Notes under the pieces: generated by a model
Seen by the model: only the letters and a program-made list of their open reading frames with translations
Database searches by the model: none
What the model was told of the DNA's origin: nothing
DNA from: Ancylomarina sp963977525
GTDB taxonomy: Bacteria > Bacteroidota > Bacteroidia > Bacteroidales > Marinifilaceae
Direction: 5' to 3'
Length of the DNA stretch: 64,000 nucleotides
Assembly: GCA_963977525.1 (NCBI GenBank)
Contig: CAXBPC010000022.1
Span: 1 to 64,000 of the forward strand
Shown: positions 1 through 8,144 of the stretch, in pieces
How positions within the stretch are numbered: position 1 is the first letter of the stretch
How the letters are laid out: each line of letters starts with the position of its first letter
Made by a program: the position numbers and the translations under genes

Positions 1-106
1 AGATATCAGAAATAACAACTGAAAAAGGATTCAGAAACTCAGATCTCTCGATAAACACTCGAAATTGTTCTAAGAAATTCAGATATCAGAAATAACAACT
101 GAAAAA
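1..106. repeat. 26-bp direct repeat with 80-bp period at window edge
   Basis: Positions 1-26 and 81-106 are identical, beginning AGATATCAGAAATAAC, so the period is exactly 80 bp. Because the first copy starts at base 1, the array probably continues to the left of this window. The period is not a multiple of three, which argues against a coding repeat. The rest of the stretch up to the sigma factor gene is AT-rich and shows nothing else I can name. Confidence 0.7.
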
Positions 107-237
107 TGAAGTCTGGTTTATTCGTAAAAATATCGGTTGGGGCGAAGCATCAATTTATTAAAGACAGAATTAATTTTAAAATATAATCGATTTTGTTGCA
201 ACCTATTTATATGAATGCTTGTCTAATCAAGCATAAG

Positions 238-804
238 ATGAAGGAAAAAGAGCTGATACACCAAATATGTAATGGCAATCCACAAGCCTTCCGGTTTTTG
301 GTGAAGCAATATGAGCGTCTCGTATTTCACGTGGCTGCTCGTTTATTGAATCGTCAGGAAGATTTGGAAGATGTGTGTCAAGAGGTGTTTATAAAGGTGC
401 ATCAAAAATTACCTGAATTTCGAGGTAAATCAAAGCTCTCAACATGGATTGCAACCATTGCATATAGAGTAGCCATCAATCATCTAAAAAAGAGGAAAGA
501 TGGTACTGAAATAGACGATTCAGAAAGAGAGTTCTTGCATAATGATATGATTACAAACGATCATCCTCATAATATAGTTGAGAAACAAGAATTAAAAACT
601 TACGTGAGAGAAATGGTAGATAAACTTCCATCTCAATACAAAACAGTACTCAGCTTGTATCATTTGGAAGAGATGGGTTATAAAGAGATTGTTGAAATTA
701 CAGGCTTACCTGAAGGGACTGTAAAAAACTATATTTTTAGAGCTCGGAAATTATTAAAAGGAATGATTGAAAACAGCGAATTAGTAGGCTATAAATCGAA
801 CTGA
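238..804 (+). CDS. ECF-type RNA polymerase sigma factor
   Basis: This is a sigma-70 family sigma factor of the extracytoplasmic-function type, which would direct RNA polymerase to a small regulon. The 188-residue protein has the usual two domains. Region 2 lies in the first half, around YERLVFHVAARLL and the LEDVCQEVF helix. Region 4 lies near the C-terminus, with LPSQYKTVLSLYHLEEMGY followed by the helix-turn-helix LPEGTVKNYIFRARKLL. An extension to a TTG at 193, or an ATG at 211, is possible, but the ATG at 238 gives the normal family N-terminus. The next gene starts one base after the stop and encodes a small membrane protein, the arrangement expected for a sigma/anti-sigma pair. The regulon is unknown. 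Confidence 0.9.
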   Translation: MKEKELIHQICNGNPQAFRFLVKQYERLVFHVAARLLNRQEDLEDVCQEVFIKVHQKLPEFRGKSKLSTWIATIAYRVAINHLKKRKDGTEIDDSEREFLHNDMITNDHPHNIVEKQELKTYVREMVDKLPSQYKTVLSLYHLEEMGYKEIVEITGLPEGTVKNYIFRARKLLKGMIENSELVGYKSN

Positions 805-805
805 T

Positions 806-1195
806 ATGCATAAAAATCAAAATAAATACACAAATGATGAATTCGATTTGGAAGAATTGAACTTCATCGATCAGATGCTGAAAGAAAGTCTAGAGGATGA
901 TTTTGAAGTTTCTATTCCTTTTGATTTTGCAGATCAAATTACCGAAGTAATTGAGAAACGTAAATCGATTAAAGAGGCCTTATTAAAACATTTAATGATG
1001 AGCTTAGGCTTGATCACTATATTAGCTTTCGCAATTGGCTTCCTATTTTATTTTGGGAAAGAGGAAGCGGACATGATATTAAACTTTGCAACAAATTTCA
1101 AATACCCAATAGCATTTGTTCTATTTACAATCCTTTCAATACAACTTGCGGACTCATTCCTCTTAAGCAGAACAAAAGAACAATTAGAAGACTAA
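806..1195 (+). CDS. Small two-TM protein, possible anti-sigma factor
   Basis: I do not recognise a named family in this 129-residue protein. The first 50 residues are acidic and soluble (LEELNFIDQMLKESLEDDFE). Two hydrophobic membrane segments follow, at roughly residues 64-86 and 97-116, and the C-terminus is short and charged. It starts one base after the sigma factor stop, so the two are almost certainly co-transcribed and translationally coupled. By position it is a candidate membrane anchor or anti-sigma factor. I see no zinc-binding HxxxCxxC motif of the classical ZAS anti-sigma domain, so the role is inference from context only. Confidence 0.7.
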   Translation: MHKNQNKYTNDEFDLEELNFIDQMLKESLEDDFEVSIPFDFADQITEVIEKRKSIKEALLKHLMMSLGLITILAFAIGFLFYFGKEEADMILNFATNFKYPIAFVLFTILSIQLADSFLLSRTKEQLED

Positions 1196-1220
1196 ATTCA
1201 ATATAGTCTGTTTATAGAAA

Positions 1221-1260
1221 TGGGACAATCCAATTAAAAGGATTGTCCCATTTTATTATT
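1221..1260. terminator. Bidirectional rho-independent terminator
   Basis: An 11-bp perfect stem (TGGGACAATCC at 1221-1231 with its complement at 1240-1250) and an 8-nt loop are followed by a T-rich tract. It lies between the converging sigma/anti-sigma operon and the glucosaminidase gene and could serve both. Confidence 0.85.
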
Positions 1261-1288
1261 CTAGATTTTTATAGCAATTATTCAAGCC

Positions 1289-2203
1289 TTATCTCTTTCT
1301 CAAATAAACTCGATCACCTACAGATACTTCATGCTTCTTTGAAAAATCATTGAATTTTCGAAGTCTTTTAATTTTCACACAATACTTCTGAGCAATATCG
1401 TAAAGCGTTTCACTTGATTTAACCAAGTGGAAATTATATCCACGTGCAGCTTTACCTCTCTTCTTATGGAAATATAAAATTTGATCAATACCTAATACAT
1501 AATTCTTAGGCAACTCATTATATTTAAGAAGTTTTGCACGACTCACACCCATCTTTTTTTCCAGATTGTAGAAGGTATCTCCTTTTATAACTTTTACGAA
1601 ATGTACACCATTAGCAATTTCCAATCTCAAATCTAAGTCACCAATACTTTTCTCAAACTTAGAACTCTCTGACTGAGAGAACTTCTTTCTTTTTGAATTT
1701 GAATCCAAAAGAAACAACTCTTCTTCCTCAATAATATCAATCAGCATATGAGCATACTTAGGATGCGTTGCATAACCAGCTTTTTTCAAACCTTTTGCCC
1801 AAGCTTTATAATTCGTTGGTTTCAATTTAAACAAAAAGGCATAGCGCGATCGTGTTGATAGAAACTCGGAATGATCTTTATAAGACTGATAGGGATCTTT
1901 ATACTTTCTAAAACACTCATCCCTCCTATCATCATCAATTTCAATGGATGGGCCTGTCCAATCGTGGCATTTTATGCCAAAATGGTTATTAGCCTTGGTA
2001 GCCAAAGTAGATTTTCCATTACCAGATTCAAGTAGGCCTTGAGCCAAAGTTATACTGGCAGGAATTCCAGTACGATTCATTTCGGTAATGGCCATTTTTT
2101 CATATTTGGCAATATATGCCTTCCTAGGACTCTTTTCAGCAATAGCAAGTGTCGTAAATAGACAACAAGCAATAAGAGTCAGTAGTGGTTTATGTAGCTT
2201 CAT
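1289..2203 (-). CDS. Secreted glucosaminidase with two LysM domains
   Basis: This is a predicted peptidoglycan hydrolase that cleaves beta-N-acetylglucosaminyl bonds in the cell wall. A signal peptide covers about residues 1-22. The glucosaminidase domain (about 30-165) shows ITLAQGLLESGNGKS with the likely catalytic Glu59, and NNHFGIKCHDWTG. Two LysM peptidoglycan-binding modules follow, at about 201-246 (VIKGDTFYNLEKK) and 257-302 (VKSSETLYDIAQKY). The roughly 304-residue length and domain order fit the mannosyl-glycoprotein endo-beta-N-acetylglucosaminidase-like proteins common in Bacteroidota. It is monocistronic, convergent with the sigma operon, and separated from cdd by a 240-bp divergent promoter region. 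Confidence 0.9.
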   Translation of the reverse strand: MKLHKPLLTLIACCLFTTLAIAEKSPRKAYIAKYEKMAITEMNRTGIPASITLAQGLLESGNGKSTLATKANNHFGIKCHDWTGPSIEIDDDRRDECFRKYKDPYQSYKDHSEFLSTRSRYAFLFKLKPTNYKAWAKGLKKAGYATHPKYAHMLIDIIEEEELFLLDSNSKRKKFSQSESSKFEKSIGDLDLRLEIANGVHFVKVIKGDTFYNLEKKMGVSRAKLLKYNELPKNYVLGIDQILYFHKKRGKAARGYNFHLVKSSETLYDIAQKYCVKIKRLRKFNDFSKKHEVSVGDRVYLRKR

Positions 2204-2443
2204 ATACTTCTTTATAATAGAATGATCAAAGTTCGGTAATTATTCTGTGATAAGATTAATTGGATAATCTTGCACCTAACAAGTGATTTTAAACGAATCA
2301 GAATTAACCTTTATAAAATATTAATAATAATTCTATATCTTTATCACCACTTCTAGTAAACAACCATAAAAATAGGAATTCAAAATATATTCCTACTATT
2401 CTCCGTTAATTTGTTCTAAATATTTATTTATCAGGAAATTTGT

Positions 2444-2935
2444 ATGGTAATGAAGAAAACCCAATTTATAACAACTGTTCTAGAATATACTTCAATCGAA
2501 GAACTTGATTCTATCCATCAAGAATTAATTATTAAAGCCAAAGAAGCAACGCAATCATCATACTCGCCTTATTCAAAATTTAAAGTTGGTGCTGCTATTT
2601 TGCTGGAGAATGGTGAAATTATTCAAGGAAGTAATCAAGAAAACTCTGCCTACCCATCTGGTTTGTGTGCCGAGAGAGTAGCCATGTTTTATGCCAACTC
2701 AAAATACCCAGATGTAGCAGTTAAAAGCATCGCTATTGCTTGTTATAATAATGGACAATTTCTTGATAGACCGATCCCTCCATGTGGTAGCTGTCGTCAG
2801 GTTTTATTAGAAACTGAGGAACGACATAATACACCTATGAAAGTATTCCTTTACGGACAGAAAAATATATTCGAAATAGAAAATATCAAACAACTCTTAC
2901 CACTCTATTTCGAAAAAGATATGCTTGACGAGTAA
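2444..2935 (+). CDS. cdd: Cytidine deaminase
   Basis: The enzyme deaminates cytidine and deoxycytidine to uridine and deoxyuridine in pyrimidine salvage. Its zinc site is visible as C75-A-E77 (CAERVA), with E77 as proton shuttle, and P-C114-G-S-C117-R. The substrate-binding segment SPYSKFKVGAAIL near residue 41 and the NQENSAYPSG stretch are typical of the tetrameric class. At 163 residues it is slightly longer than usual, mainly through an N-terminal lead of about 25 residues. The ATG at 2444 is used, with a second ATG two codons later as an alternative. It is a single gene ended by a strong hairpin. Confidence 0.95.
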   Translation: MVMKKTQFITTVLEYTSIEELDSIHQELIIKAKEATQSSYSPYSKFKVGAAILLENGEIIQGSNQENSAYPSGLCAERVAMFYANSKYPDVAVKSIAIACYNNGQFLDRPIPPCGSCRQVLLETEERHNTPMKVFLYGQKNIFEIENIKQLLPLYFEKDMLDE

Positions 2936-2956
2936 TTGTCTGCTGTCAACAAAAAG

Positions 2957-3000
2957 AAATGGCTAAATCCTCAAGCAACTGCTGAAGATTTAGCCATTTT
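2957..3000. terminator. Terminator between cdd and the RluA-family gene
   Basis: AATGGCTAAATC at 2958-2969 pairs with GATTTAGCCATT at 2987-2998, leaving a 17-nt loop and a following T run. The genes on both sides converge here, so it probably acts in both directions. Confidence 0.8.
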
Positions 3001-3019
3001 ATATTATCAATGAGCTTTG

Positions 3020-3733
3020 TTAAGATCTACCAATCACCAAATGGTATAGTTCTTTCCAAAGGTTATCATTCTTAGGTATTGGAGCCTTAATTGTTATTTT
3101 TTCTTGTTTTACCGGATGCATAAAGCTAATCTCACGAGCATGAAGATCGATTCCTCCTCCTTTATTTGAACGAGGGTAACCATACTTCAAATCGCCACGA
3201 ACAGCACAACCAATTCTTGCCAGTTGAGCACGAATTTGATGGTGACGCCCCGTATGTAATTTGACTTCAAGTAAAAAATACTTTTGAGAGCGAGTTATAA
3301 GTTTGTATTCCAAAACGGCTTCTTTAGCATTCTTTTTCTTCTTATCGAAGACGTTACTTTTATTTCGCTCTTCATTTTTCAACAAGAAGTGTGTCAACAC
3401 TTCCTCTTCAAGTCTTGGACATTTACTAACAATAGCCCAATAAATCTTGCTAATTTGTTCATCTTTCTGCTGAAACATCAAGTTCAAACGTGTAAGAGCC
3501 TTACTTGTTTTTGCAAATAAAACGACGCCACTAACAGGCCTGTCAAGTCGATGAGGTAAACCTAAATATACATCACCAGGCTTATTGTATTTCTCTTTGA
3601 TGTATGCCTTTACCATATCACTCAAAGACTCATCGCCAGTTTTATCACCCTGAACAATGTCACCTCTGCGTTTGTTTACAGCTATAATATGATTATCCTC
3701 GAATAATACTTCTATTTTATTTTCTTTTGCCAT
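3020..3733 (-). CDS. RluA-family RNA pseudouridine synthase
   Basis: The protein isomerises specific uridines in rRNA or tRNA to pseudouridine. The catalytic motif HRLDRPVSG places the nucleophilic aspartate at residue 64. HHQIRAQLARIG is the second family signature, and LHAREISFMHPV closes the fold. At 237 residues it is a compact family member without an S4 domain. It lies 53 bp downstream of panB on the same strand and is probably co-transcribed with it. The exact target uridine cannot be read from sequence. Confidence 0.9.
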   Translation of the reverse strand: MAKENKIEVLFEDNHIIAVNKRRGDIVQGDKTGDESLSDMVKAYIKEKYNKPGDVYLGLPHRLDRPVSGVVLFAKTSKALTRLNLMFQQKDEQISKIYWAIVSKCPRLEEEVLTHFLLKNEERNKSNVFDKKKKNAKEAVLEYKLITRSQKYFLLEVKLHTGRHHQIRAQLARIGCAVRGDLKYGYPRSNKGGGIDLHAREISFMHPVKQEKITIKAPIPKNDNLWKELYHLVIGRS

Positions 3734-3786
3734 ATCCTAATCCTAATTAGCAATTACAAAACCACTAATTCTATATTTATTTATTC

Positions 3787-4605
3787 TTAGTATTGCTCTC
3801 TTTCACTTGGGAAGTCTTTCGACTTAACATCCTCTATATAATTTTCAACTGCACCTTTCATCTCAGCAAAAAGATTGTGATATCTTCTTAAGAAACGAGG
3901 TGAGAATTCCTGAGTTATCCCTAACATATCGTGTGCAACTAAAACCTGGCCATCAACGCCACCACCAGCACCAATACCAATAACAGGAATAGAAAGTGCA
4001 TTAGCCACCTTTGTAGCAAGGCTAGCTGGGATTTTCTCTAGTACAAGAGCAAAACAACCCGCTTCTTCAAGCACCTTAGCATCTTCCAGTAACTTAGTAG
4101 CTTCTTCGTCCTCCTTAGCACGAACAGCATATGTTCCAAACTTGTGAATAGACTGAGGTGTTAATCCTAAATGCCCCATAACAGGAATACCTGCAGATAA
4201 GATACGGTTTACCGATTCTAAAATCTCACGGCCACCTTCTAGTTTCACAGCATCAGCACTACATTCTTTCATAATACGAATAGAAGAATATAAAGCTTCC
4301 TTTGAGTTTCCTTGATAAGTACCAAAAGGTAGATCGACAACAACTAAAGCACGTTTGACCGCACGAACCACAGAAGCTCCGTGATAAATCATTTGATCAA
4401 GAGTGATAGGAAGTGTTGTTTCATGACCAGCCATCACGTTTGAAGCTGAATCTCCAACTAGAATCACGTCCACACCTGCTTTATCAACAATGCTTGCCAT
4501 TGAAAAATCGTAAGAGGTTAACATGGCGATCTTTTCTCCTTTCAATTTCATCTCTGAAAGGATATGAGTGGTTATTCGTTTGATTGATTCTTTATGAATT
4601 GACAT
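3787..4605 (-). CDS. panB: 3-methyl-2-oxobutanoate hydroxymethyltransferase
   Basis: PanB transfers a hydroxymethyl group from methylene-tetrahydrofolate to alpha-ketoisovalerate, the first committed step of pantothenate and coenzyme A synthesis. The family signature is clear: MLTSYDFSMASIVDKAG, the metal-binding ILVGDSASNVMAGH with D52, DAVKLEGG, MGHLGLTPQS and VIGIGAGGGVDGQVLV. Its 272 residues match the usual length. The RluA-type gene follows in the same direction. Several TAnnTTTG boxes lie just upstream of the start. Confidence 0.97.
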   Translation of the reverse strand: MSIHKESIKRITTHILSEMKLKGEKIAMLTSYDFSMASIVDKAGVDVILVGDSASNVMAGHETTLPITLDQMIYHGASVVRAVKRALVVVDLPFGTYQGNSKEALYSSIRIMKECSADAVKLEGGREILESVNRILSAGIPVMGHLGLTPQSIHKFGTYAVRAKEDEEATKLLEDAKVLEEAGCFALVLEKIPASLATKVANALSIPVIGIGAGGGVDGQVLVAHDMLGITQEFSPRFLRRYHNLFAEMKGAVENYIEDVKSKDFPSEREQY

Positions 4606-4639
4606 TTTTCTTCTTGCTAATTTTAAATAGTTGAATCTG

Positions 4640-4679
4640 CAAAGCTACTTAAGTATTGCAAATTTATTCCGCAAAGGTA
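4640..4679 (-). promoter_or_regulatory. Cluster of three Bacteroidota -7 boxes before panB
   Basis: On the minus strand TAGCTTTG (4647-4640), TAAATTTG (4666-4659) and TACCTTTG (4679-4672) all match the TAnnTTTG consensus of the Bacteroidota housekeeping sigma factor. The box nearest panB has a TTTG 24 nt further upstream. Which one is used cannot be decided from sequence. Confidence 0.45.
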
Positions 4680-4757
4680 GAAAAAGATTGAAATAAGTTG
4701 AAATAGATAGAGATAATACATGGCAAACTCACACTTTTATGAATGGTGGTGTTTTTT

Positions 4758-4990
4758 AATTATAAGTTATGAATTAGGAGTTATGAGTTTCTCATATAGT
4801 GGTGGTATTATTTATTGCAAAAGGGATAGGAGCTTTTGTTTGAGCTCCTTTGTCTTTTTTTTTGACAAAGAGCGAGTGCGGATAGCCCGAACCGCAGGGT
4901 TTTGCCCAAAAATTTATTAATTATTTGAAAATTTCATTTTCCTACTTATTAAATTCTTAATTAATAATTCCTAATTGATAATTAATAATT
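4758..4990. repeat. MITE-like unit: structured core flanked by inverted AT-rich repeats
   Basis: This is the main content of the 566-bp gap between panB and dnaK. The left flank (4758-4787) contains TTATGAATTAGGA. The right flank (4951-4990) carries the same kind of AATTCCTAATT sequence in opposite orientation. Between them lies a GC-richer core at 4819-4910 with successive hairpins: GGAGCT/AGCTCC (4829-4834 with 4843-4848), CTTTGTC/GACAAAG (4848-4854 with 4864-4870), TGCGG/CCGCA (4877-4881 with 4892-4896) and GGG/CCC (4897-4899 with 4905-4907). Small open frames here look accidental. From memory, cores of this type (AAAAGGGAT ... GCGGATAGCCCG) recur between genes in Bacteroidota, which I cannot verify here. 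Confidence 0.5.
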
Positions 4991-5085
4991 GTGTTTTCTG
5001 TCTTTTTGGCAGATATCCTGTCATAAGAATATTGCGTTTTGGCATTTATTGTGTCAAAAATGCATTGCTTTTGGAAAAAAATAAA

Positions 5086-5101
5086 TTGGCACAGGCTTTG
5101 A
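5086..5101 (+). promoter_or_regulatory. Sigma-54-like promoter element upstream of dnaK
   Basis: TTGGCACAGGCTTTGA resembles the -24/-12 sigma-54 promoter. It has the GG and the correctly spaced G of the -12 element, but GA where GC is expected. It lies about 70 bp before the dnaK start. No HrcA/CIRCE inverted repeat is visible in this gap. Treat this as a candidate only. Confidence 0.3.
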
Positions 5102-5171
5102 CTAAATCAAATCGAGTTCGAAAAATAACTCAAAACAAAATTGAATATTTTAAAACCAAATAAATAGTAAA

Positions 5172-7073
5172 ATGGGTAAGATTATTGGAATCGACTTAGG
5201 AACAACAAACTCTTGTGTTTCTGTAATGGAAGGAAATGAACCAGTTGTAATTCCTAACAGCGAAGGAAAAAGAACCACACCATCTATCGTGGCTTTTATT
5301 GAAGGCGGAGAAAGAAAAGTTGGAGATCCTGCAAAACGTCAGGCGATTACTAACCCAACTAAAACAATTTCTTCTATCAAACGTTTCATGGGTGAAACAT
5401 TCGATAAAGTATCTAAAGAAGTTGGACGTGTACCTTATAAAGTAGTTAAAGGCGATAATAACACACCTCGTGTTTTAATCGACGACCGTAAATATTCTCC
5501 ACAAGAGATCTCAGCTATGATTCTTCAGAAAATGAAGAAAACTGCTGAAGATTACTTAGGACAAGAAGTAACTGAAGCTGTTATTACAGTTCCTGCATAT
5601 TTTAACGATGCACAGCGTCAAGCAACAAAAGAAGCTGGTGAGATTTCTGGTTTAACAGTTAAGCGTATTATCAACGAGCCTACTGCTGCAGCTTTGGCAT
5701 ATGGTCTTGATAAGAAGGACAAGGACATGCAAATTGCAGTATTTGACCTTGGTGGTGGTACTTTCGATATTTCTATCCTTGAATTAGGTGATGGTGTATT
5801 CGAAGTAAAATCAACTAATGGTGATACTCACCTAGGTGGTGATGACTTTGACCAAATCATTATTGACTGGTTAGCTGAGGAATTCATTAAAGATGAGAAT
5901 CTTGATTTACGTAAAGATCCTATGGCTCTTCAACGTTTGAAAGAAGCAGCTGAAAAAGCTAAAGTTGAGCTTTCTAGTTCTACTAGCACTGAAATCAACT
6001 TGCCATATATCATGCCAGTTGACGGAATGCCTAAGCACTTGGTTAGAACTTTATCTCGTTCACAATTCGAGCAATTGTCTGACAAATTGATTCAAGCTGT
6101 ACTTGAGCCATGTAAATTGGCTATGAAAGACGCTGGTGTTTCTAATTCAGAAATTGACGAAGTTATTTTAGTAGGTGGATCAACTCGTATTCCAGCTATT
6201 CAGAATATCGTAAAGGAATTTTTCGGAAAAACACCTTCAAAAGGGGTTAATCCTGATGAAGTTGTAGCTGTAGGTGCTGCTATTCAAGGTGGTGTATTAA
6301 CTGGTGAGGTTAAGGATGTTCTTCTTTTAGATGTAACGCCACTTTCAATGGGAATTGAAACTATGGGTTCTGTGATGACTAAATTAATTGAAGCCAACAC
6401 AACTATCCCTACTAAGAAAACTGAAACATTTACTACTGCTGCCGACAATCAGCCTTCTGTAGACATTCACGTACTACAGGGCGAGCGTCCAATGGCTAAT
6501 GGTAACAAATCTATCGGTCGTTTCAACTTAGATAACATTCCTCCAGCACAACGTGGTGTACCACAAATCGAGGTTACTTTCGATATTGATGCGAATGGTA
6601 TCTTGAACGTATCTGCTAAGGATAAAGGAACAGGTAAAGAGCAGTCAATTCGTATCGAAGCATCTTCAGGATTATCTGACGAGGAAATTACTCGTATGAG
6701 AGACGAAGCTAAAGCTAACGAAGAAGCTGACAACAAAGCTAAAGAGAGAGTTGACACTTTGAACAAAGCTGACAGTACTATCTTCCAAACTGAAAAGCAA
6801 CTAACTGAGATAGGTGATAAATTGCCAGCTGACAAGAAGCAGCCTATCGAAGATGCTCTTAACAAGTTGAAAGAAGCTCACAAAGCTGAGGATCTTGAAG
6901 CAATTAATACAGCAATTGAAGAATTGAATACTGTATTCCAAGCTGCTTCTCAGGATATCTACAATGCTCAAGAGCAAGGTGGACAGCCAGGACCAGATGC
7001 AGGTGCTCAAGGTGGACAGCAAGCTAAAGCTGATGATGAAGTAACTGATGTTGACTTCGAAGAAGTAAAATAA
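5172..7073 (+). CDS. dnaK: Molecular chaperone DnaK (Hsp70)
   Basis: DnaK is the cytosolic ATP-dependent chaperone that folds and rescues proteins together with DnaJ and GrpE. The nucleotide-binding domain shows IGIDLGTTNSCVSVMEG at the N-terminus, VFDLGGGTFDISILELG in the middle and VILVGGSTRIPAIQ later. The substrate-binding domain begins near DVLLLDVTPLSMGIETMG. The helical lid ends in a Gly/Gln-rich linker and the conserved acidic tail EVTDVDFEEVK. The 633-residue length is normal. dnaJ and grpE are not adjacent here, as is common in Bacteroidota. A very strong terminator follows. Confidence 0.99.
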   Translation: MGKIIGIDLGTTNSCVSVMEGNEPVVIPNSEGKRTTPSIVAFIEGGERKVGDPAKRQAITNPTKTISSIKRFMGETFDKVSKEVGRVPYKVVKGDNNTPRVLIDDRKYSPQEISAMILQKMKKTAEDYLGQEVTEAVITVPAYFNDAQRQATKEAGEISGLTVKRIINEPTAAALAYGLDKKDKDMQIAVFDLGGGTFDISILELGDGVFEVKSTNGDTHLGGDDFDQIIIDWLAEEFIKDENLDLRKDPMALQRLKEAAEKAKVELSSSTSTEINLPYIMPVDGMPKHLVRTLSRSQFEQLSDKLIQAVLEPCKLAMKDAGVSNSEIDEVILVGGSTRIPAIQNIVKEFFGKTPSKGVNPDEVVAVGAAIQGGVLTGEVKDVLLLDVTPLSMGIETMGSVMTKLIEANTTIPTKKTETFTTAADNQPSVDIHVLQGERPMANGNKSIGRFNLDNIPPAQRGVPQIEVTFDIDANGILNVSAKDKGTGKEQSIRIEASSGLSDEEITRMRDEAKANEEADNKAKERVDTLNKADSTIFQTEKQLTEIGDKLPADKKQPIEDALNKLKEAHKAEDLEAINTAIEELNTVFQAASQDIYNAQEQGGQPGPDAGAQGGQQAKADDEVTDVDFEEVK

Positions 7074-7125
7074 GCGACAAATTAGAAATGATGATTTAAT
7101 AAATCACATGACTGATATATAATAG

Positions 7126-7162
7126 AAACGCCAAGCAATTTATTTTGCTTGGCGTTTTTTTT
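7126..7162 (+). terminator. dnaK terminator
   Basis: A 13-bp perfect stem (AAACGCCAAGCAA at 7126-7138, complement at 7145-7157) with a 6-nt loop runs straight into a long T tract. Confidence 0.92.
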
Positions 7163-7282
7163 TGAATCGGATCAAAATTATTCATCTTATTAATTCAATT
7201 ATCTAAAATCTAAGTCTTATTTTTGAATAGTAACAGTCAAGTTTATCATCACTATAGCAACCAACACTTTAAGAATACTCTC

Positions 7283-8086
7283 ATGAATAAATTCATATAC
7301 GTCAGCTTACTCTGTCTATTCTCACTATCACTTTCTGCTCAAAACATCAATAAAAAAGATGAACAAGGGCGCAAACAAGGTTATTGGGAAAATATTACAC
7401 CATTAGGAAAAAGAGTTTATGCTGGAAATTTTAAAGATGGTTACCCTGAAGGTGAAATGAAGCGCTTTCATAAGAATGGAGCAGTAAAGGTTCGTTTATT
7501 CTTTTCCAATAAAGGCAAAAATGCCAAAGCGAAACTCTATAACACCTACGGACAATTGTCTGCAGAAGGTAATTATATGAATAAGCAAAAAGACTCTTTA
7601 TGGCAATACTTCAATAAGAATGAGGAAGTTCGTATACAAGAATTTTATACCAATGGCAAGAAAGATGGTTTGAGCACTTATTATTATCCTAATGGGAATA
7701 TTTACGAAACCTATACATATAAAAACAACTTGAAGCATGGCCAATGGACAAGGAGTGATAGAGATGGGAATAAGATTATTAAAGCAAACTATTCAAAAGG
7801 CAAGCTCGATTCTTTTTTCATCACATACTATAAGAATGGGATTACAAAAATAGATGGTATTTATAAGAATGGTAAGCGACATGGCAAATGGATCTTTTAC
7901 ACCGTAAAAGGCCAAGAGGATAAAACCATAAATTACGAAATGGGCGTTGCCGATAATCAAAGCGAACTTGATAATCTAGAAAAAAAGGAGTTGGATGCTA
8001 TGGAAGCAAATAAGAATAAAGACATCGACCCTGAGCATTATATTCAAAACCCAACTGAGTATTTAATGAAACAAAAAAGAAAATAA
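7283..8086 (+). CDS. Secreted MORN-like repeat protein (YwqK-like)
   Basis: The protein is made largely of MORN-variant repeats, seen as recurring units such as GNFKDGYPEGEMKRFHKNG, YTNGKKDGLSTYYYPNG and YKNGKRHGKWIFY, each about 22-25 residues. A signal peptide (MNKFIYVSLLCLFSLSLSAQ) supports the ATG at 7283 over a TTG at 7223. The length is then 267 residues. Databases often label such proteins 'toxin-antitoxin system YwqK family antitoxin', but nothing here suggests a toxin partner. An envelope or periplasmic scaffold role is more likely, and the function is unknown. It has its own transcription unit ahead of xseA. Confidence 0.8.
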   Translation: MNKFIYVSLLCLFSLSLSAQNINKKDEQGRKQGYWENITPLGKRVYAGNFKDGYPEGEMKRFHKNGAVKVRLFFSNKGKNAKAKLYNTYGQLSAEGNYMNKQKDSLWQYFNKNEEVRIQEFYTNGKKDGLSTYYYPNGNIYETYTYKNNLKHGQWTRSDRDGNKIIKANYSKGKLDSFFITYYKNGITKIDGIYKNGKRHGKWIFYTVKGQEDKTINYEMGVADNQSELDNLEKKELDAMEANKNKDIDPEHYIQNPTEYLMKQKRK

Positions 8087-8144
8087 CACTTTGTAAAGTG
8101 ATGCATAAACAAGGTCAATCAACAATAAAAATAAACTCTAATCT

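Noticed and set aside
4720..5163. Two short plus-strand frames between panB and dnaK
   Set aside because: They run through repeats and hairpins, have no family features and no plausible start context.
6467..7022. Minus-strand frames inside dnaK
   Set aside because: They are antisense shadows of a strongly biased coding sequence with no independent features.
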